From Clostridium tagluense (GTDB lineage Bacteria; Bacillota; Clostridia; Clostridiales; Clostridiaceae), in NCBI RefSeq assembly GCF_003865095.1, contig NZ_BHYK01000011.1:1-64000 (forward strand): a stretch of 64,000 bases of DNA, given 5' to 3'. The notes below the pieces were generated by a model that had not been told where the DNA came from, searched no databases, and was given only the letters and a program-made list of their open reading frames with translations. Position 1 is the first letter of the stretch, and each line of letters starts with the position of its first letter. Of the stretch, positions 33,885 through 43,798 are shown piece after piece. A program made the translations under genes and the position numbers.

Positions 33885-35338
33885 TGAAAAATTATGATAA
33901 AGTTATCTTTGAACTATCATGTGAGGGTAAAATAGGGTATAAACTTCCAGTGTTAGATGTAGAGGATATAAATATAGACTCGGTTATACCTAAAAATATG
34001 TTAAGAGAAAATGAGGCTTTTCTTCCTGAGGTAAGTGAAGTTGAGGTGGTTAGACATTACACCGCTCTTTCTAATAAAAATTATTATTTGGAGAAAGGTT
34101 TCTATCCATTAGGTTCATGTACTATGAAATATAACCCTAAAATAAATGAGGATATTGCTGCTTTTCCTGGTTTTAGTAAAATTCACCCTAAAGAAGCTGC
34201 AGAAGATGTACAAGGTGCTTTAGAACTTATGCATGATCTTTCTTTAGAACTATCTGAAATTACAGGTATGGATGATTTTACGCTGCAGCCTGCAGCAGGA
34301 GCGCATGGAGAACTTACAGGACTTTTATTAATAAAGGCATACCATGAAAGTAGAAAAGATTTTAAACGAACAAAAATAATAGTTCCAGATTCGGCTCATG
34401 GAACAAATCCAGCCAGTGCTAAATGTGCAGGATTTGATGTAGTTGAAATCAAATCTGATAAAGATGGTTTAGTTTCAATAGAAGAACTTAAAAAAGTTTT
34501 GAATGATGAAATTGCAGGACTTATGCTTACTAATCCTAATACTTTAGGTTTGTTTGAAAAAGACATAGAGAGCATAAGTAAGTTAGTTCATGAAGCAGGG
34601 GGCCTTTTATATTATGATGGAGCAAATTTAAATGCTATTATGGGAAAGGCACGTCCTGGGGATATGGGCTTTGATGTGTGTCATTTAAATCTTCATAAGA
34701 CCTTTTCGACACCACATGGTGGTGGTGGACCAGGAGCTGGCCCTGTAGGCGTTTGTAAGAGAATATCGCAGTTCCTTCCAGTTCCAATTATAAAAAAGGA
34801 ACAAGGGAAATTTGTATTTGATTATGATAGACCTGAATCCATTGGAAAAGTTAGAAGCTTTTATGGTAATTTTGGTGTATTAGTTAGGGCTCATACCTAC
34901 ATACTAAGTATGGGTAAAGAAGGCTTAAAAGCTGCGTCAGAGATTGCAGTGCTAAATGCCAACTATATAAAGGAAGCATTAAAAGATCATTATAATGTTG
35001 CTATAGAAGATATATGTAAGCATGAAATTATTTTTGCTGGATTAAAAGATAATCCAAATCATATATCAACTTTGGATGTAGCTAAAAGATTAATGGATTA
35101 TGGAGTTCATCCACCAACAGTATATTTTCCTTTAATAGTTGAAAATGCTCTTATGATAGAACCAACTGAAAGTGAAAGTTTAGAATCTATCAATGAGTTT
35201 GTTGAAATTATGAAAAAAATAGCTTTAGAAGCTAAAGAAAATCCAGAAGTTTTACATGAAGCACCACACACGGCACCAGTAAGGCGATTAGATCAAGTTA
35301 AAGCAGCTAGAACACCAATATTAAAGTGGAGTAAATAA
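33884..35338 (+). CDS. gcvPB: Glycine dehydrogenase (decarboxylating) subunit 2
   Basis: C-terminal half of the P protein, 484 residues, carrying PLP on Lys272 in [19 protein letters not shown]. It decarboxylates glycine and loads the remaining aminomethyl group onto lipoyl-GcvH. Other signatures: [42 protein letters not shown]. Full length. Coupled to gcvPA by a one-base overlap. In clostridia the system may run in either direction. Confidence 0.97.
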   Translation: MKNYDKVIFELSCEGKIGYKLPVLDVEDINIDSVIPKNMLRENEAFLPEVSEVEVVRHYTALSNKNYYLEKGFYPLGSCTMKYNPKINEDIAAFPGFSKIHPKEAAEDVQGALELMHDLSLELSEITGMDDFTLQPAAGAHGELTGLLLIKAYHESRKDFKRTKIIVPDSAHGTNPASAKCAGFDVVEIKSDKDGLVSIEELKKVLNDEIAGLMLTNPNTLGLFEKDIESISKLVHEAGGLLYYDGANLNAIMGKARPGDMGFDVCHLNLHKTFSTPHGGGGPGAGPVGVCKRISQFLPVPIIKKEQGKFVFDYDRPESIGKVRSFYGNFGVLVRAHTYILSMGKEGLKAASEIAVLNANYIKEALKDHYNVAIEDICKHEIIFAGLKDNPNHISTLDVAKRLMDYGVHPPTVYFPLIVENALMIEPTESESLESINEFVEIMKKIALEAKENPEVLHEAPHTAPVRRLDQVKAARTPILKWSK

Positions 35339-35369
35339 TTATGTAGGTAACTGTTTAGTTAATTAATTT

Positions 35370-35408
35370 ATAACCTCAGCGTTTTGTGATGCAAAATACT
35401 GGGGTTAT
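35370..35408 (+). terminator. Hairpin between gcvPB and lpd
   Basis: ATAACCTCAGCGTTTTG can pair with CAAAATACTGGGGTTAT with an internal two-base mismatch. There is no long T run after it, so it may be an attenuator or RNA-stability element. Confidence 0.45.
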
Positions 35409-35529
35409 ATCTTAGATACATGAATATAAATAGCAAGTCAGAAATACTTGCATACCAATTGTTATTTGAATGTGTCTTATATCTGAATAGTTATTATAAT
35501 AAAGTATATTTAAAGTAGGAGGCAGATCT

Positions 35530-36909
35530 ATGAAAGATATAATTGTAATAGGTGGAGGGCCGGGTGGGTATGTAGCAGCCATTAGAGCTGCTCAATTAGG
35601 AGCCAAAGTATGTCTTATAGAAAAAGAAAGCTTAGGTGGTACATGCCTTAACCGTGGTTGTATTCCAACTAAAACTATATACAGAACAGCAGAACTTTTA
35701 AATAATTTAAGTCACATTGAAGATTTTGGTATTAGTGTATCCAATCCCAAAATAGATGTAAACAAAATTCAAGAAAGAAAAAGAAATATTATAAAAACCT
35801 TAGTAACTGGTATAGAAACTCTCTTAAAAGGAAATAACATAGAGTTTATAAAGGGCGAGGCCTCCTTAGTTGATAAAAATACTGTAGTAGTATCTACAAA
35901 AGATGAAGAAATGACTATTGAAGCTAAAAGCATAATTATAGCTACAGGTTCTAAATCTGAAATTCCCTTAATTGAAGGAGTAAATAATAAAAAAATTATA
36001 ACCAGTACTGAGCTTTTAGATTTTGATCATATACCAAAATCTCTAGTAATTATAGGTGGTGGAGTAATTGGCATGGAATTTGCCAGCATCTTTAATGCTA
36101 TGGGAAGTAAAGTAACTGTTATAGTTGCAAGAGATTCTATACTGTATGATATAGATAAAGATATTTCAAAGAGATATGTTGTTATGGCAAAAAAAGCTGG
36201 AATAGAAATTCTTACGAACACTAAAGTAATGAGTTTTAGCGGTGAAGAGGAAGTTATTATAAAATGCCAAGGCAAAAAAGGTGAATTTGAAGTAAAAGGA
36301 GAACAAGTACTCCTTGCAAAAGGAAGAAATCCCAATTATGAAGGTATCAATGTAGAAAAATTAGGAATAGAGATTTATAAAAAAGGGATAAAGGTTGATG
36401 AGAATTATGAAACTTCTTTAAAAGGAGTATATGCTATAGGTGATGTAAATGGCATTTCACTTCTTGCTCATGCTGCCTCTCATCAAGGAGTGGTAACGGC
36501 AGAAGGTATAATATTAAATAAAACTTGTCATAAATCAGTGATTCCTTATTGCATTTTTACTTTCCCTGAAATTGCGGTGGTAGGAATTACGGAGGAAGAA
36601 GCAAAAAATAGTGGGCTAAGTTATAAAAAGAATAAATTTTTATTTGGTGCTAACGGAAAAGCTTTAGCACTGGGAGAAGGCGAAGGCCTGGTAAAAGTTA
36701 TAAGTGATGAAAATAACAAAATCCTAGGTGTTCATATTCTTGGCCCTCATGCTTCAGATTTAATACTAGAAGGCACTATAATGGTAGAAAAGGGAATGAG
36801 GGTTTCAGACTTGAAAGAAGTAGTTCATAGTCATCCTACTTTGGGAGAGGCATTGCATGAAGCAGTTTTAGGATTAAACAAAGAAGCTATACACAGTATA
36901 AACAAATAA
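35530..36909 (+). CDS. lpd: Dihydrolipoyl dehydrogenase
   Basis: Flavoprotein of 459 residues, the L protein that reoxidises dihydrolipoyl-GcvH with NAD. It has the FAD site IGGGPGGYVAA, the redox disulfide in GGTCLNRGCIPTK (Cys39 and Cys44), the NAD site IIGGGVIGMEFASIF, AIGDVNG, and the C-terminal HSHPTLGEALHEAV with the catalytic His-Glu. There is no N-terminal lipoyl domain. RBS TAGGAGGCAG. It is separated from gcvPB by 190 bp but clearly belongs to the same functional unit. Confidence 0.95.
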   Translation: MKDIIVIGGGPGGYVAAIRAAQLGAKVCLIEKESLGGTCLNRGCIPTKTIYRTAELLNNLSHIEDFGISVSNPKIDVNKIQERKRNIIKTLVTGIETLLKGNNIEFIKGEASLVDKNTVVVSTKDEEMTIEAKSIIIATGSKSEIPLIEGVNNKKIITSTELLDFDHIPKSLVIIGGGVIGMEFASIFNAMGSKVTVIVARDSILYDIDKDISKRYVVMAKKAGIEILTNTKVMSFSGEEEVIIKCQGKKGEFEVKGEQVLLAKGRNPNYEGINVEKLGIEIYKKGIKVDENYETSLKGVYAIGDVNGISLLAHAASHQGVVTAEGIILNKTCHKSVIPYCIFTFPEIAVVGITEEEAKNSGLSYKKNKFLFGANGKALALGEGEGLVKVISDENNKILGVHILGPHASDLILEGTIMVEKGMRVSDLKEVVHSHPTLGEALHEAVLGLNKEAIHSINK

Positions 36910-36946
36910 TAAATACTTAGACATATGAAATAAAAAGGAGAAAAAG

Positions 36947-37939
36947 ATGGTCTATTTAGATAATGATTGTACAAACCCTTATTTTAATTTAGCTTTAGAG
37001 GAGTATTTATTAAGACAAAAGAATGATGAGTATTTTGTGCTTTGGAGAAATGAACCTTGTATTGTAGTTGGAAAAAATCAAAATACACTATCAGAAATTA
37101 ATGAAGAATATATTAAAAAACATAGTATAAAAGTAGTAAGAAGACAAAGTGGCGGTGGGGCTGTTTTTCATGACCTTGGAAATTTGAACTTTACATTTAT
37201 AGTTCAAGATGATGGAAAAAAGTTTAATGATTTTGAAACCTTTGTTATTCCAATAATAGGTGTGTTAAAGGAATTAGGTATAAAAGCAGAGTTTTCTGGA
37301 AGAAATGACCTTTTAATAGAAGGTAAAAAATTCTCAGGAAATGCTCAATGCAAGTATAAAAACAGAGTAATGCATCATGGTACTTTATTATTTTCTTCTG
37401 ACATAGTTAATTTAAGTGATGCTTTAATTTCAAAGCCTCTTAAGTTTTCAGATAAGGCAGTTAAGTCTGTAGCTAGCAGAATTACAAATATAAATGAATA
37501 TCTAAAGAAGCCTCTTAATGTTATTAATTTTAAGGACAAAATATTCGAATATATAACCAAGACCCAGCAAGATAAGACTATAACTACTTTAAATAAGCAG
37601 GAAATTCTAGAGGTTGAGAATATGGTTAAAACTAAATATGAAACCTGGCAGTGGAACTTTGGAGAATCTCCAAAATATAATTTCTATAATGAGAAGAAAT
37701 TTTCCTGTGGTGCTATAGAGTTAAGTATTGATGTTGAAAAAGGTGTAATGAAACAGGTAAGAATTTTTGGTGATTTCTTTGGCGTTGAAAATATTAAAGA
37801 TATTGAAAAAGCTCTTACAGATAAAAAACATAATACGCAGGAAATTGATAGTGTATTAGATAAAATTAGCATGAAAGAATATTTTGGAAATGTGACTAAA
37901 GAAGAGCTTTTAAGTTTGTTTTTTGTTGAATCTATATAA
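36947..37939 (+). CDS. lplA: Lipoate-protein ligase A
   Basis: Ligase of 330 residues that activates free lipoate with ATP and attaches it to GcvH. Signatures: NPYFNLALEEYLL, the lipoate-binding RRQSGGGAVFHDLGNLNF, and GRNDLLIEGKKFSGNAQ with the conserved KxSGxA. The C-terminal accessory domain is present. Next to lpd by 37 bp. No lipA or lipB is in the window, suggesting use of scavenged lipoate. Confidence 0.93.
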   Translation: MVYLDNDCTNPYFNLALEEYLLRQKNDEYFVLWRNEPCIVVGKNQNTLSEINEEYIKKHSIKVVRRQSGGGAVFHDLGNLNFTFIVQDDGKKFNDFETFVIPIIGVLKELGIKAEFSGRNDLLIEGKKFSGNAQCKYKNRVMHHGTLLFSSDIVNLSDALISKPLKFSDKAVKSVASRITNINEYLKKPLNVINFKDKIFEYITKTQQDKTITTLNKQEILEVENMVKTKYETWQWNFGESPKYNFYNEKKFSCGAIELSIDVEKGVMKQVRIFGDFFGVENIKDIEKALTDKKHNTQEIDSVLDKISMKEYFGNVTKEELLSLFFVESI

Positions 37940-38124
37940 AAAAATTTAAGGAGTTCTGGACATCCTTATTGCCAACCAAGTGGTTTTATCCTGGATTTTA
38001 ACAGTTGCCTCCTAAGTTGTAAACTTCGCACTTACCCAAAATATAGGCATATTTTTAAAATTTTGTAGAACATTATATATAGTAGATTAAAATTACTATA
38101 TTATGTTTTAGGGAGGAATAGATA

Positions 38125-38379
38125 ATGTCAATGAAAAATACAATTTATGAAGTTACAATCACAGAAGATGGACTTGATAATTATAAGCGTGATACTATTA
38201 GTGCAAAAGACATGGCTGAAAATTTAGGTATTGATGCCGTGATGACTGATTTTCAGTGGGATGAAGATATAAAAAGAGGCCTAATTCTTACTGGAAGAAT
38301 CATAGACGATATCTCAATCGAAGATGCATTAGAAGAATTGGATAATACTGAGTATATTGAGAGTGTAGAGAAAAGTTAA
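38125..38379 (+). CDS. Conserved-looking acidic protein of unknown function
   Basis: Acidic 84-residue protein, TIYEVTITEDGLDNYKRDTI at the start and a C-terminal alternating beta/helix (GLILTGRIIDDISIEDALEEL). AGGGAGGAATAGATA precedes the ATG, so it is very likely translated. I do not recognise the family. No membrane segment or metal motif. It stands alone between lplA and a terminator. The 185 bp before it holds nothing I can name. Confidence 0.65.
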   Translation: MSMKNTIYEVTITEDGLDNYKRDTISAKDMAENLGIDAVMTDFQWDEDIKRGLILTGRIIDDISIEDALEELDNTEYIESVEKS

Positions 38380-38414
38380 AAAATCTATAAAAATATAGAT
38401 AAATATATACAAAT

Positions 38415-38461
38415 AAGGGCTATGAAATTAAGGCGTTAATCCTATATTCCATAGTCCTTTA
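38415..38461. terminator. Bidirectional terminator between convergent genes
   Basis: AAGGGCTATGAAAT pairs with ATTCCATAGTCCTT through two G-U pairs; it lies between the 38125 gene and the convergent methyltransferase gene. Confidence 0.65.
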
Positions 38462-38504
38462 GAAATTTAATAATATTCCTTAAAACAAATCTAAATCAAC
38501 CTTC

Positions 38505-39362
38505 TTATATATTAGTATTCTTTTCTGCTACTAAAGTAAAAGTCTTTGGGATACCCTTGTCAAAAGCCTCACAAGATAAATTTGCCTCTTCATCTAAACT
38601 TTTAATAACTAATCCCTCTTTGGCAACAGCAGTAACTATCTCCCCAAGATTCCATTCACGGAGCAGTACTTTTTTAGGTTCTCCATCATTAGTTAAATAT
38701 TTTGAATAAGATACATTTTTTTCTTCTAGTGAATTATCAAAATAATCTCCTGTAACCTTATGTTTACGGATTTTAGCTGTTGTACCCTTTGATGTAATTA
38801 GTTTAGTGGAGACTGGATGAAAATCTCTAATTACAAGCAAGCCTTTATTACCTAAAAGCTTATAGATTACCTTTATAAAAGGTTTTAAATCCGTAAAATA
38901 GTGTAATATACCCATTTCTGCAAATACTATATCATAATCACCTGTAAGCTCTTTTTCAGATAGACTAAGCACATCAGCTAAAACATATTCTATTTTTACT
39001 CCTGCTTCACTGGCCAGTTCCATGGCATAACGTTTATTTCCTTCTGAAAAATCAACTACAGTGACATCTGCCCCGAGTAATGCTAATGCTACAGCCTTAT
39101 TTCCATTAGAACCCATTAAATTCATAATTTTTTTGCCTTTTACATTACCAAATTTATCATATAGTATAGGGAGAGTTATTATTGGTTCCTTGCTAATTCT
39201 TTTGATTGCTTCACTAGGCTTTCCAAATCTCTGAACCCAAGCATCATAAGCCTCCTTATTCCATGATTCTTCATTTATATCTCTAGTTGCTTTTTTATCA
39301 TCATTTAAGTTATAGCTATTTATATATTCTGAATTATTTATACTAGTAAAATCCTTTTGCAC
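38505..39362 (-). CDS. Class I SAM-dependent methyltransferase
   Basis: Protein of about 285 residues. The SAM fold is clear: KIMNLMGSNGNKAVALALLGADVTVVDFSEGN (motif I and the acidic end of strand 2, in pieces), YVLADVLSLS, and DIVFAEMGILHYFTD. It ends with a typical GEIVTAVAKEGLVIKSLDEE. The substrate is unknown. I chose the GTG at 39362 because AAGGGAGG lies 7 nt upstream; an ATG at 39389 has no RBS. Divergent from the cystine transporter operon. Confidence 0.82.
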   Translation of the reverse strand: MQKDFTSINNSEYINSYNLNDDKKATRDINEESWNKEAYDAWVQRFGKPSEAIKRISKEPIITLPILYDKFGNVKGKKIMNLMGSNGNKAVALALLGADVTVVDFSEGNKRYAMELASEAGVKIEYVLADVLSLSEKELTGDYDIVFAEMGILHYFTDLKPFIKVIYKLLGNKGLLVIRDFHPVSTKLITSKGTTAKIRKHKVTGDYFDNSLEEKNVSYSKYLTNDGEPKKVLLREWNLGEIVTAVAKEGLVIKSLDEEANLSCEAFDKGIPKTFTLVAEKNTNI

Positions 39363-39447
39363 TGAGAATCCTCCCTTTGTAGTTAACATTTATATAAATA
39401 ATATACCATGAACTAATAAAAATGAAAATGATTTTATAAAATCTACA

Positions 39448-39477
39448 TTGACAACAAAAGAAGACCTGTGGTATTAT
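39448..39477 (+). promoter_or_regulatory. Promoter of the cystine transport operon
   Basis: TTGACA, 18-bp spacer, TATTAT. The predicted start falls at or within the imperfect palindrome described next. Confidence 0.6.
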
Positions 39478-39483
39478 ATAAAC

Positions 39484-39508
39484 AATACCTTACTAAATCG
39501 GTAGGAAT
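39484..39508 (+). promoter_or_regulatory. Possible operator (CymR-like) at the transcription start
   Basis: Imperfect palindrome AATACCTTACTAAATCGGTAGGAAT. Position at the start site and the sulfur operon context suggest a CymR-type repressor site that would shut the operon off when cysteine is plentiful. The match to known CymR sites is from memory and loose. Confidence 0.35.
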
Positions 39509-39524
39509 ACTAGGAGGAACTCAA

Positions 39525-40322
39525 ATGAAAAAATTATCTATATTAATTAGTACACTATTAATAGCATCGGTAGGACTTGTAGGATGTGGGACAAGCAGCA
39601 ATAAAAATACTGGATCAAAAGATCTATTATCAAAAATAAAGAGCGAAGGCAAAATTCGGATTGGTACTGAAGGTACCTACGCACCATATACATTCCATGA
39701 TAAGACAGGAAAGTTAACTGGCTTTGATGTTGAAATTGCAGAGGAAGTATCTAAGCGTATCGGAGTAAAACCAGAATTTGTGGAAACAAAGTGGGATGGT
39801 ATGGTTGCTGGGCTAGCTGCAAAGAGATTTGACATGGTAGTGAATCAAGTTGGAATTAAACCTGATAGACAATTGAAATATGATTTTTCAAATCCCTATA
39901 TAGTTTCAAAAGCAGTACTTATAGTAAATAGTGCTGATAATACTATTAAAAAGTTTGCCGATTTGAAGGGCAAGAAATCTGCTCAATCCTTAACTAGTAA
40001 CTTAGCTAAAATTGCAGAAGCGAATGGCGCGCTACTTCAGCCAGTTGATAGTTTTAATCAATCAATTGACCTTCTAGTTTCTAAAAGAGTAGATGCCACA
40101 GTTAATGATAGCTTATCTTACCTTGATATTAAAAAGCAAAAGCCAGAGCTTGCTATAAAAGTTGTTGATCAAGAAGGAAATGCACAGCCAAGTGCAATTA
40201 TGTTTAATAAGGGAAATAAAGAATTAGTAGATGCAACTAATAAAGCACTTGCTGATATGAAATCAGATGGTACTTATTCAAAAATATCAAACAAGTGGTT
40301 TGGCACGGATGTATCAAAATAA
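39525..40322 (+). CDS. Cystine/amino-acid ABC transporter substrate-binding lipoprotein
   Basis: Lipoprotein of 265 residues with lipobox LVGC (Cys21) and a family 3 periplasmic binding fold: GKIRIGTEGTYAPYTFHD, GKLTGFDVEIAEEVSKRIG, KWDGMVAGLAAKRFD. The set is typical of TcyA/FliY-type cystine binders. AGGAGG lies 7 nt before the ATG at 39525. First gene of an operon with permease, ATPase and a trans-sulfuration enzyme, which supports cystine or a related sulfur amino acid as substrate. Confidence 0.88.
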   Translation: MKKLSILISTLLIASVGLVGCGTSSNKNTGSKDLLSKIKSEGKIRIGTEGTYAPYTFHDKTGKLTGFDVEIAEEVSKRIGVKPEFVETKWDGMVAGLAAKRFDMVVNQVGIKPDRQLKYDFSNPYIVSKAVLIVNSADNTIKKFADLKGKKSAQSLTSNLAKIAEANGALLQPVDSFNQSIDLLVSKRVDATVNDSLSYLDIKKQKPELAIKVVDQEGNAQPSAIMFNKGNKELVDATNKALADMKSDGTYSKISNKWFGTDVSK

Positions 40323-40334
40323 GAAGGTGATAAT

Positions 40335-41018
40335 ATGAATTTTGATGTAGAAACAATAAGAATATTAAACATAATTAAAGATTCTTTCTTTCCTTTATTA
40401 ATAGCAGGCGTGAAGTTTACTATTCCACTGGCAATAATTTCTTTCATACTTGGTTCAATTTTGGCTATGGCAACAGCTCTTGCACGTATATCAAAATATA
40501 AATCATTAGTTTTAATATCAAGTTTTTATGTTTGGATAATAAGGGGTACACCACTTCTTGTACAGCTATTTATAGTATTTTACGGATTACCAATGGCTGG
40601 TATAACAATGGGACCACTAACTGCAGCAATTATAGGTTTTACATTAAATGTTGGGGCTTATAATTCAGAAGTAATTAGAGCAGCTATTTTATCTATACCT
40701 AAGGGACAGTGGGAAGCAGCATCTTCCATTGGTATGACACATACGCAAAGCTTGATTCGTATAATTTTGCCACAGGCAGCTAGAGTATCTGTACCGCCGC
40801 TTTCAAACTCCTTTATAAGTCTTGTAAAAGATACATCCCTGGCTGCTGCAATTACTTTAGCTGAAATGTTTCAGATTGCTCAAAGAATAACTGCAGCAAC
40901 ATATGAACCACTTGTATTGTACTGTGAAGCAGCATTTATATACCTATTATTTTGTACTATACTATCCACAGCACAAAAGAAGATAGAGAAAAATCTTGAA
41001 AGATATGTGGCTAGGTAA
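40335..41018 (+). CDS. Cystine/amino-acid ABC transporter permease
   Basis: Polar amino-acid permease of 227 residues with about five helices. The EAA loop is at GQWEAASSIGMTHTQSLIRI, and VWIIRGTPLLVQLFIVFYGLP is the family hallmark. It probably forms a homodimer. Spaced 12 nt from the binding protein gene. Confidence 0.9.
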   Translation: MNFDVETIRILNIIKDSFFPLLIAGVKFTIPLAIISFILGSILAMATALARISKYKSLVLISSFYVWIIRGTPLLVQLFIVFYGLPMAGITMGPLTAAIIGFTLNVGAYNSEVIRAAILSIPKGQWEAASSIGMTHTQSLIRIILPQAARVSVPPLSNSFISLVKDTSLAAAITLAEMFQIAQRITAATYEPLVLYCEAAFIYLLFCTILSTAQKKIEKNLERYVAR

Positions 41019-41031
41019 TTGGAGGAAATTC

Positions 41032-41775
41032 ATGATTAATATACAAAATTTACACAAGAGTTTTGGAAATATTGAAATTTTAAAAGGTATAGATTTAAAA
41101 ATTGTAAGAGGTGAAACAACAATTGTAATAGGCCCTTCAGGTTCAGGTAAAACCACTCTTCTTAGGTGTATGAATTTGTTAGAAATGCCAAGTAATGGAA
41201 CCATAAGAATTGGTGACAATGAACTTACATTTGGTGAAAATAAAAAGCCAACTGAGAAAGAAATATTAATTTTGCGAAAGAACACAGGAATGGTATTTCA
41301 AGGTTTTCATTTATTTCCCCATATGACAGTGGTAGAAAATATTATGGAGGGTCTTGTAACTGTGCTTAAGCAATCTAAAAAAGTAGCTCATGATAAGGCT
41401 CTTAGCCTACTTGAAAAGGTTGGTCTATCAGAAAAATCCGATAGTTATCCTCATGAGCTTTCAGGAGGACAACAGCAGAGAGTTGCTATAGCACGCGCTA
41501 TGGCTATAGAACCATTAGTGTTGCTATTTGACGAACCAACCTCTGCACTGGACCCCGAACTTGCAGCGGAGGTACTTAAAGTTATGAAGGAGCTATCTCT
41601 TGAAGGGATGACAATGGTAGTTGTTACTCATAATATGAGTTTTGCAAGAGAAGTAGGTGATAATATAATATTTATGGATAATGGACTTATTATTGATAAG
41701 GGCACACCGAAGCAAATATTAAGTGAAACAAATAATGCACGAATAAAACAATTCTTAAATTTAGTTTCAGATTAG
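41032..41775 (+). CDS. Cystine/amino-acid ABC transporter ATP-binding protein
   Basis: ATPase of 247 residues: Walker A GPSGSGKTT, signature LSGGQQQR, Walker B VLLFDEPTSALDPE, switch His in VVVTHNM. Close to GlnQ/TcyC. The ATG at 41032 follows TTGGAGGAAATTC. It energises the permease encoded just before it. Confidence 0.92.
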   Translation: MINIQNLHKSFGNIEILKGIDLKIVRGETTIVIGPSGSGKTTLLRCMNLLEMPSNGTIRIGDNELTFGENKKPTEKEILILRKNTGMVFQGFHLFPHMTVVENIMEGLVTVLKQSKKVAHDKALSLLEKVGLSEKSDSYPHELSGGQQQRVAIARAMAIEPLVLLFDEPTSALDPELAAEVLKVMKELSLEGMTMVVVTHNMSFAREVGDNIIFMDNGLIIDKGTPKQILSETNNARIKQFLNLVSD

Positions 41776-41803
41776 ATAATAGATTATTGAGGAGGAAAAA
41801 AAT

Positions 41804-42940
41804 ATGAAATTTGAATCATTATTAATACATGGTGGAATAGATGGGGATGCTAGTACTGGGGCAGTAAATGTACCTATCTACCAAACATCTACCTTTAAAA
41901 AAGGCAAATTTGATGCTGATAATACTTATGAGTATTCAAGATCAGGAAATCCTACAAGGGCAGCTCTGGAAAAACTTATTGCAGAGCTTGAGGAAGGCTA
42001 TGCAGGTTTTGCCTTTGCTTCAGGAATGGCGGCTACAACTGCGGTACTATCTCAGTTTAAAACAGGAGATAAGATTCTTATATCAAACAATATTTATGGT
42101 GGAACCTTTAGGGTTTTAGACAAATATTTTAATAACTTTGGTATAAATTACAGTGTATTTAATTCATCAAACATAGAAGAACTAAAAAATAATATTGATG
42201 ACAGTGTAAAGGCTATTTTTATAGAAACCCCAACTAACCCATTGATGGGTATTACAGATATTGAAGAGGTTGCAAAAATAGCAAAGAAAAACAATTTGAT
42301 TACCATTGTAGACAATACGTTTATGACACCCTACCTACAAAAGCCAATCACCCTTGGTGCAGATATAGTTATTCATAGTGGTACAAAATATCTAGGTGGA
42401 CATAGTGATTTAATTGCTGGTCTTGTGATAGTGAATAATAATGAGTTAGCAGAAAAAATAGGTTTTATACAAAATTCAACAGGGGGAGTTTTGTCTCCAT
42501 TTGATTCCTTCTTATTGATAAGAGGTATTAAAACTCTAGCATTAAGAATGGATAGACATAACTCAAACGCAAACATTATTGCAAATCTTTTAAAAGATAG
42601 AAAAGAAGTAGAAAAAGTATATTATCCAGGGTTTGAAGATCACCCAGGCTACAAAATACAATCAAAGCAAGCTAAAGGCTATGGTGGTATTATTTCTTTC
42701 CTTCTTAAAGAAGGGTATGATTATAAAAAATTCTTAGAAAATTTAGAGTTAATAACTTTTGGAGAAAGCTTAGGAGGCGTGGAGTCATTAATTTGTCATC
42801 CTGCCACTATGACACACGCTGCAATTCCATCTGAGATGAGACAAGAAATTGGCATAACTGATAATTTAATAAGATTATCAGTTGGGGTTGAAAATGTTGA
42901 TGATATAACAGAGGATTTAATAAAGGCATTAGAAATATAA
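41804..42940 (+). CDS. Trans-sulfuration PLP enzyme (cystathionine gamma-lyase / beta-lyase type)
   Basis: Enzyme of 378 residues of the Cys/Met metabolism family. PLP lysine is Lys195 in IHSGTKYLGGHSD; YSRSGNPTRAALE, FASGMAATTAV and ETPTNPLMG are present. With the cystine transporter upstream it may act as a cystine or cystathionine lyase that releases cysteine, homocysteine or sulfide. The sequence alone does not settle gamma versus beta elimination. RBS GAGGAGG before the ATG. Confidence 0.88.
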   Translation: MKFESLLIHGGIDGDASTGAVNVPIYQTSTFKKGKFDADNTYEYSRSGNPTRAALEKLIAELEEGYAGFAFASGMAATTAVLSQFKTGDKILISNNIYGGTFRVLDKYFNNFGINYSVFNSSNIEELKNNIDDSVKAIFIETPTNPLMGITDIEEVAKIAKKNNLITIVDNTFMTPYLQKPITLGADIVIHSGTKYLGGHSDLIAGLVIVNNNELAEKIGFIQNSTGGVLSPFDSFLLIRGIKTLALRMDRHNSNANIIANLLKDRKEVEKVYYPGFEDHPGYKIQSKQAKGYGGIISFLLKEGYDYKKFLENLELITFGESLGGVESLICHPATMTHAAIPSEMRQEIGITDNLIRLSVGVENVDDITEDLIKALEI

Positions 42941-43040
42941 ATTTAACAATTTTTAATGAAATCAAAAACGTACTTGATGGGGATATAGTATTTAAGTAAG
43001 CTATAAAATTATAGAGGATAACCACAAAAAAATATAAAGA

Positions 43041-43075
43041 TTAAGGCTACTAAATTAATTAGTAGTCTTAATTTA
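43041..43075 (+). terminator. Terminator of the cystine operon
   Basis: TTAAGGCTACTAA pairs with TTAGTAGTCTTAA (one G-U), followed by TTTATG. The 378-bp gap from 42941 to 43318 holds only this feature. Confidence 0.75.
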
Positions 43076-43318
43076 TGTCAAAAATGTAACAATTGCTAGC
43101 AACAAGAAATTTCCACTACGTTCTAGTGTGAAAAATCTAAGTAGGTTATTTTTTGAAATTAAAATGAATAAGTGATTTTATGGATTTCTTTGATGATTAT
43201 AAGTAATTGATGTATAATAATATTAGATAATAATTTAAAGAAGATGCTCTTTTTTTCTTCATATCTTCCTCAAAAAATTAGCCACTGGCACATGAGGTAC
43301 ATTCATTTATGACCTCTT

Positions 43319-43531
43319 CTATTTAGTAGCTGTGATTTTATTATTGCAAGTTATGTATTCATTATTCAAGAAATAACCCACAAATCCGTGGGTCATTTGC
43401 TGAAGGTCAAATATTTCTCTCCAGGAAACTTGAAATTCATGTCCACATTTAATGCATGTAAATTGACGTACTCCAAAATCAAATTCATTATCTACATGAG
43501 ATTTTTTCTTTTTATTCTTACGTTTCTTCAT
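43319..43531 (-). CDS. Lysine-rich protein with zinc-ribbon knuckle
   Basis: Protein of 70 residues with a basic N-terminus (KKRKNKKKKS) and a CIKCGHEF knuckle. A zinc ribbon normally needs a second CxxC, but here only a lone Cys (ITCNNK) follows before the end. The C-terminus may therefore be truncated or frameshifted. GGAGGAATTTAA precedes the ATG, so it is likely translated. No function known to me. The 270 bp upstream of it contains only short lysine-rich frames. Confidence 0.5.
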   Translation of the reverse strand: MKKRKNKKKKSHVDNEFDFGVRQFTCIKCGHEFQVSWREIFDLQQMTHGFVGYFLNNEYITCNNKITATK

Positions 43532-43798
43532 TTAAATTCCTCCATATTAGGTTATAGAATATATTATAATAAAAAAATTAAAAATGAAAAGTAAATTATG
43601 GTTAGTCTATTTTTATTGAAGTTTAAAAAAAAAATTAAAATTACAAATGAAAAAATCAAAAAAATACTCTAAATTAAGTGAAGAAGAAATAACAAAATTA
43701 AAAAATAAACTATTTGCAAATTAATAGCAAGAGCAAACAGAAGTTGGGCTGAAAAGTTAGCAAATTGGTTTGTATGCAATAAAATAGGGGGTTATGAT

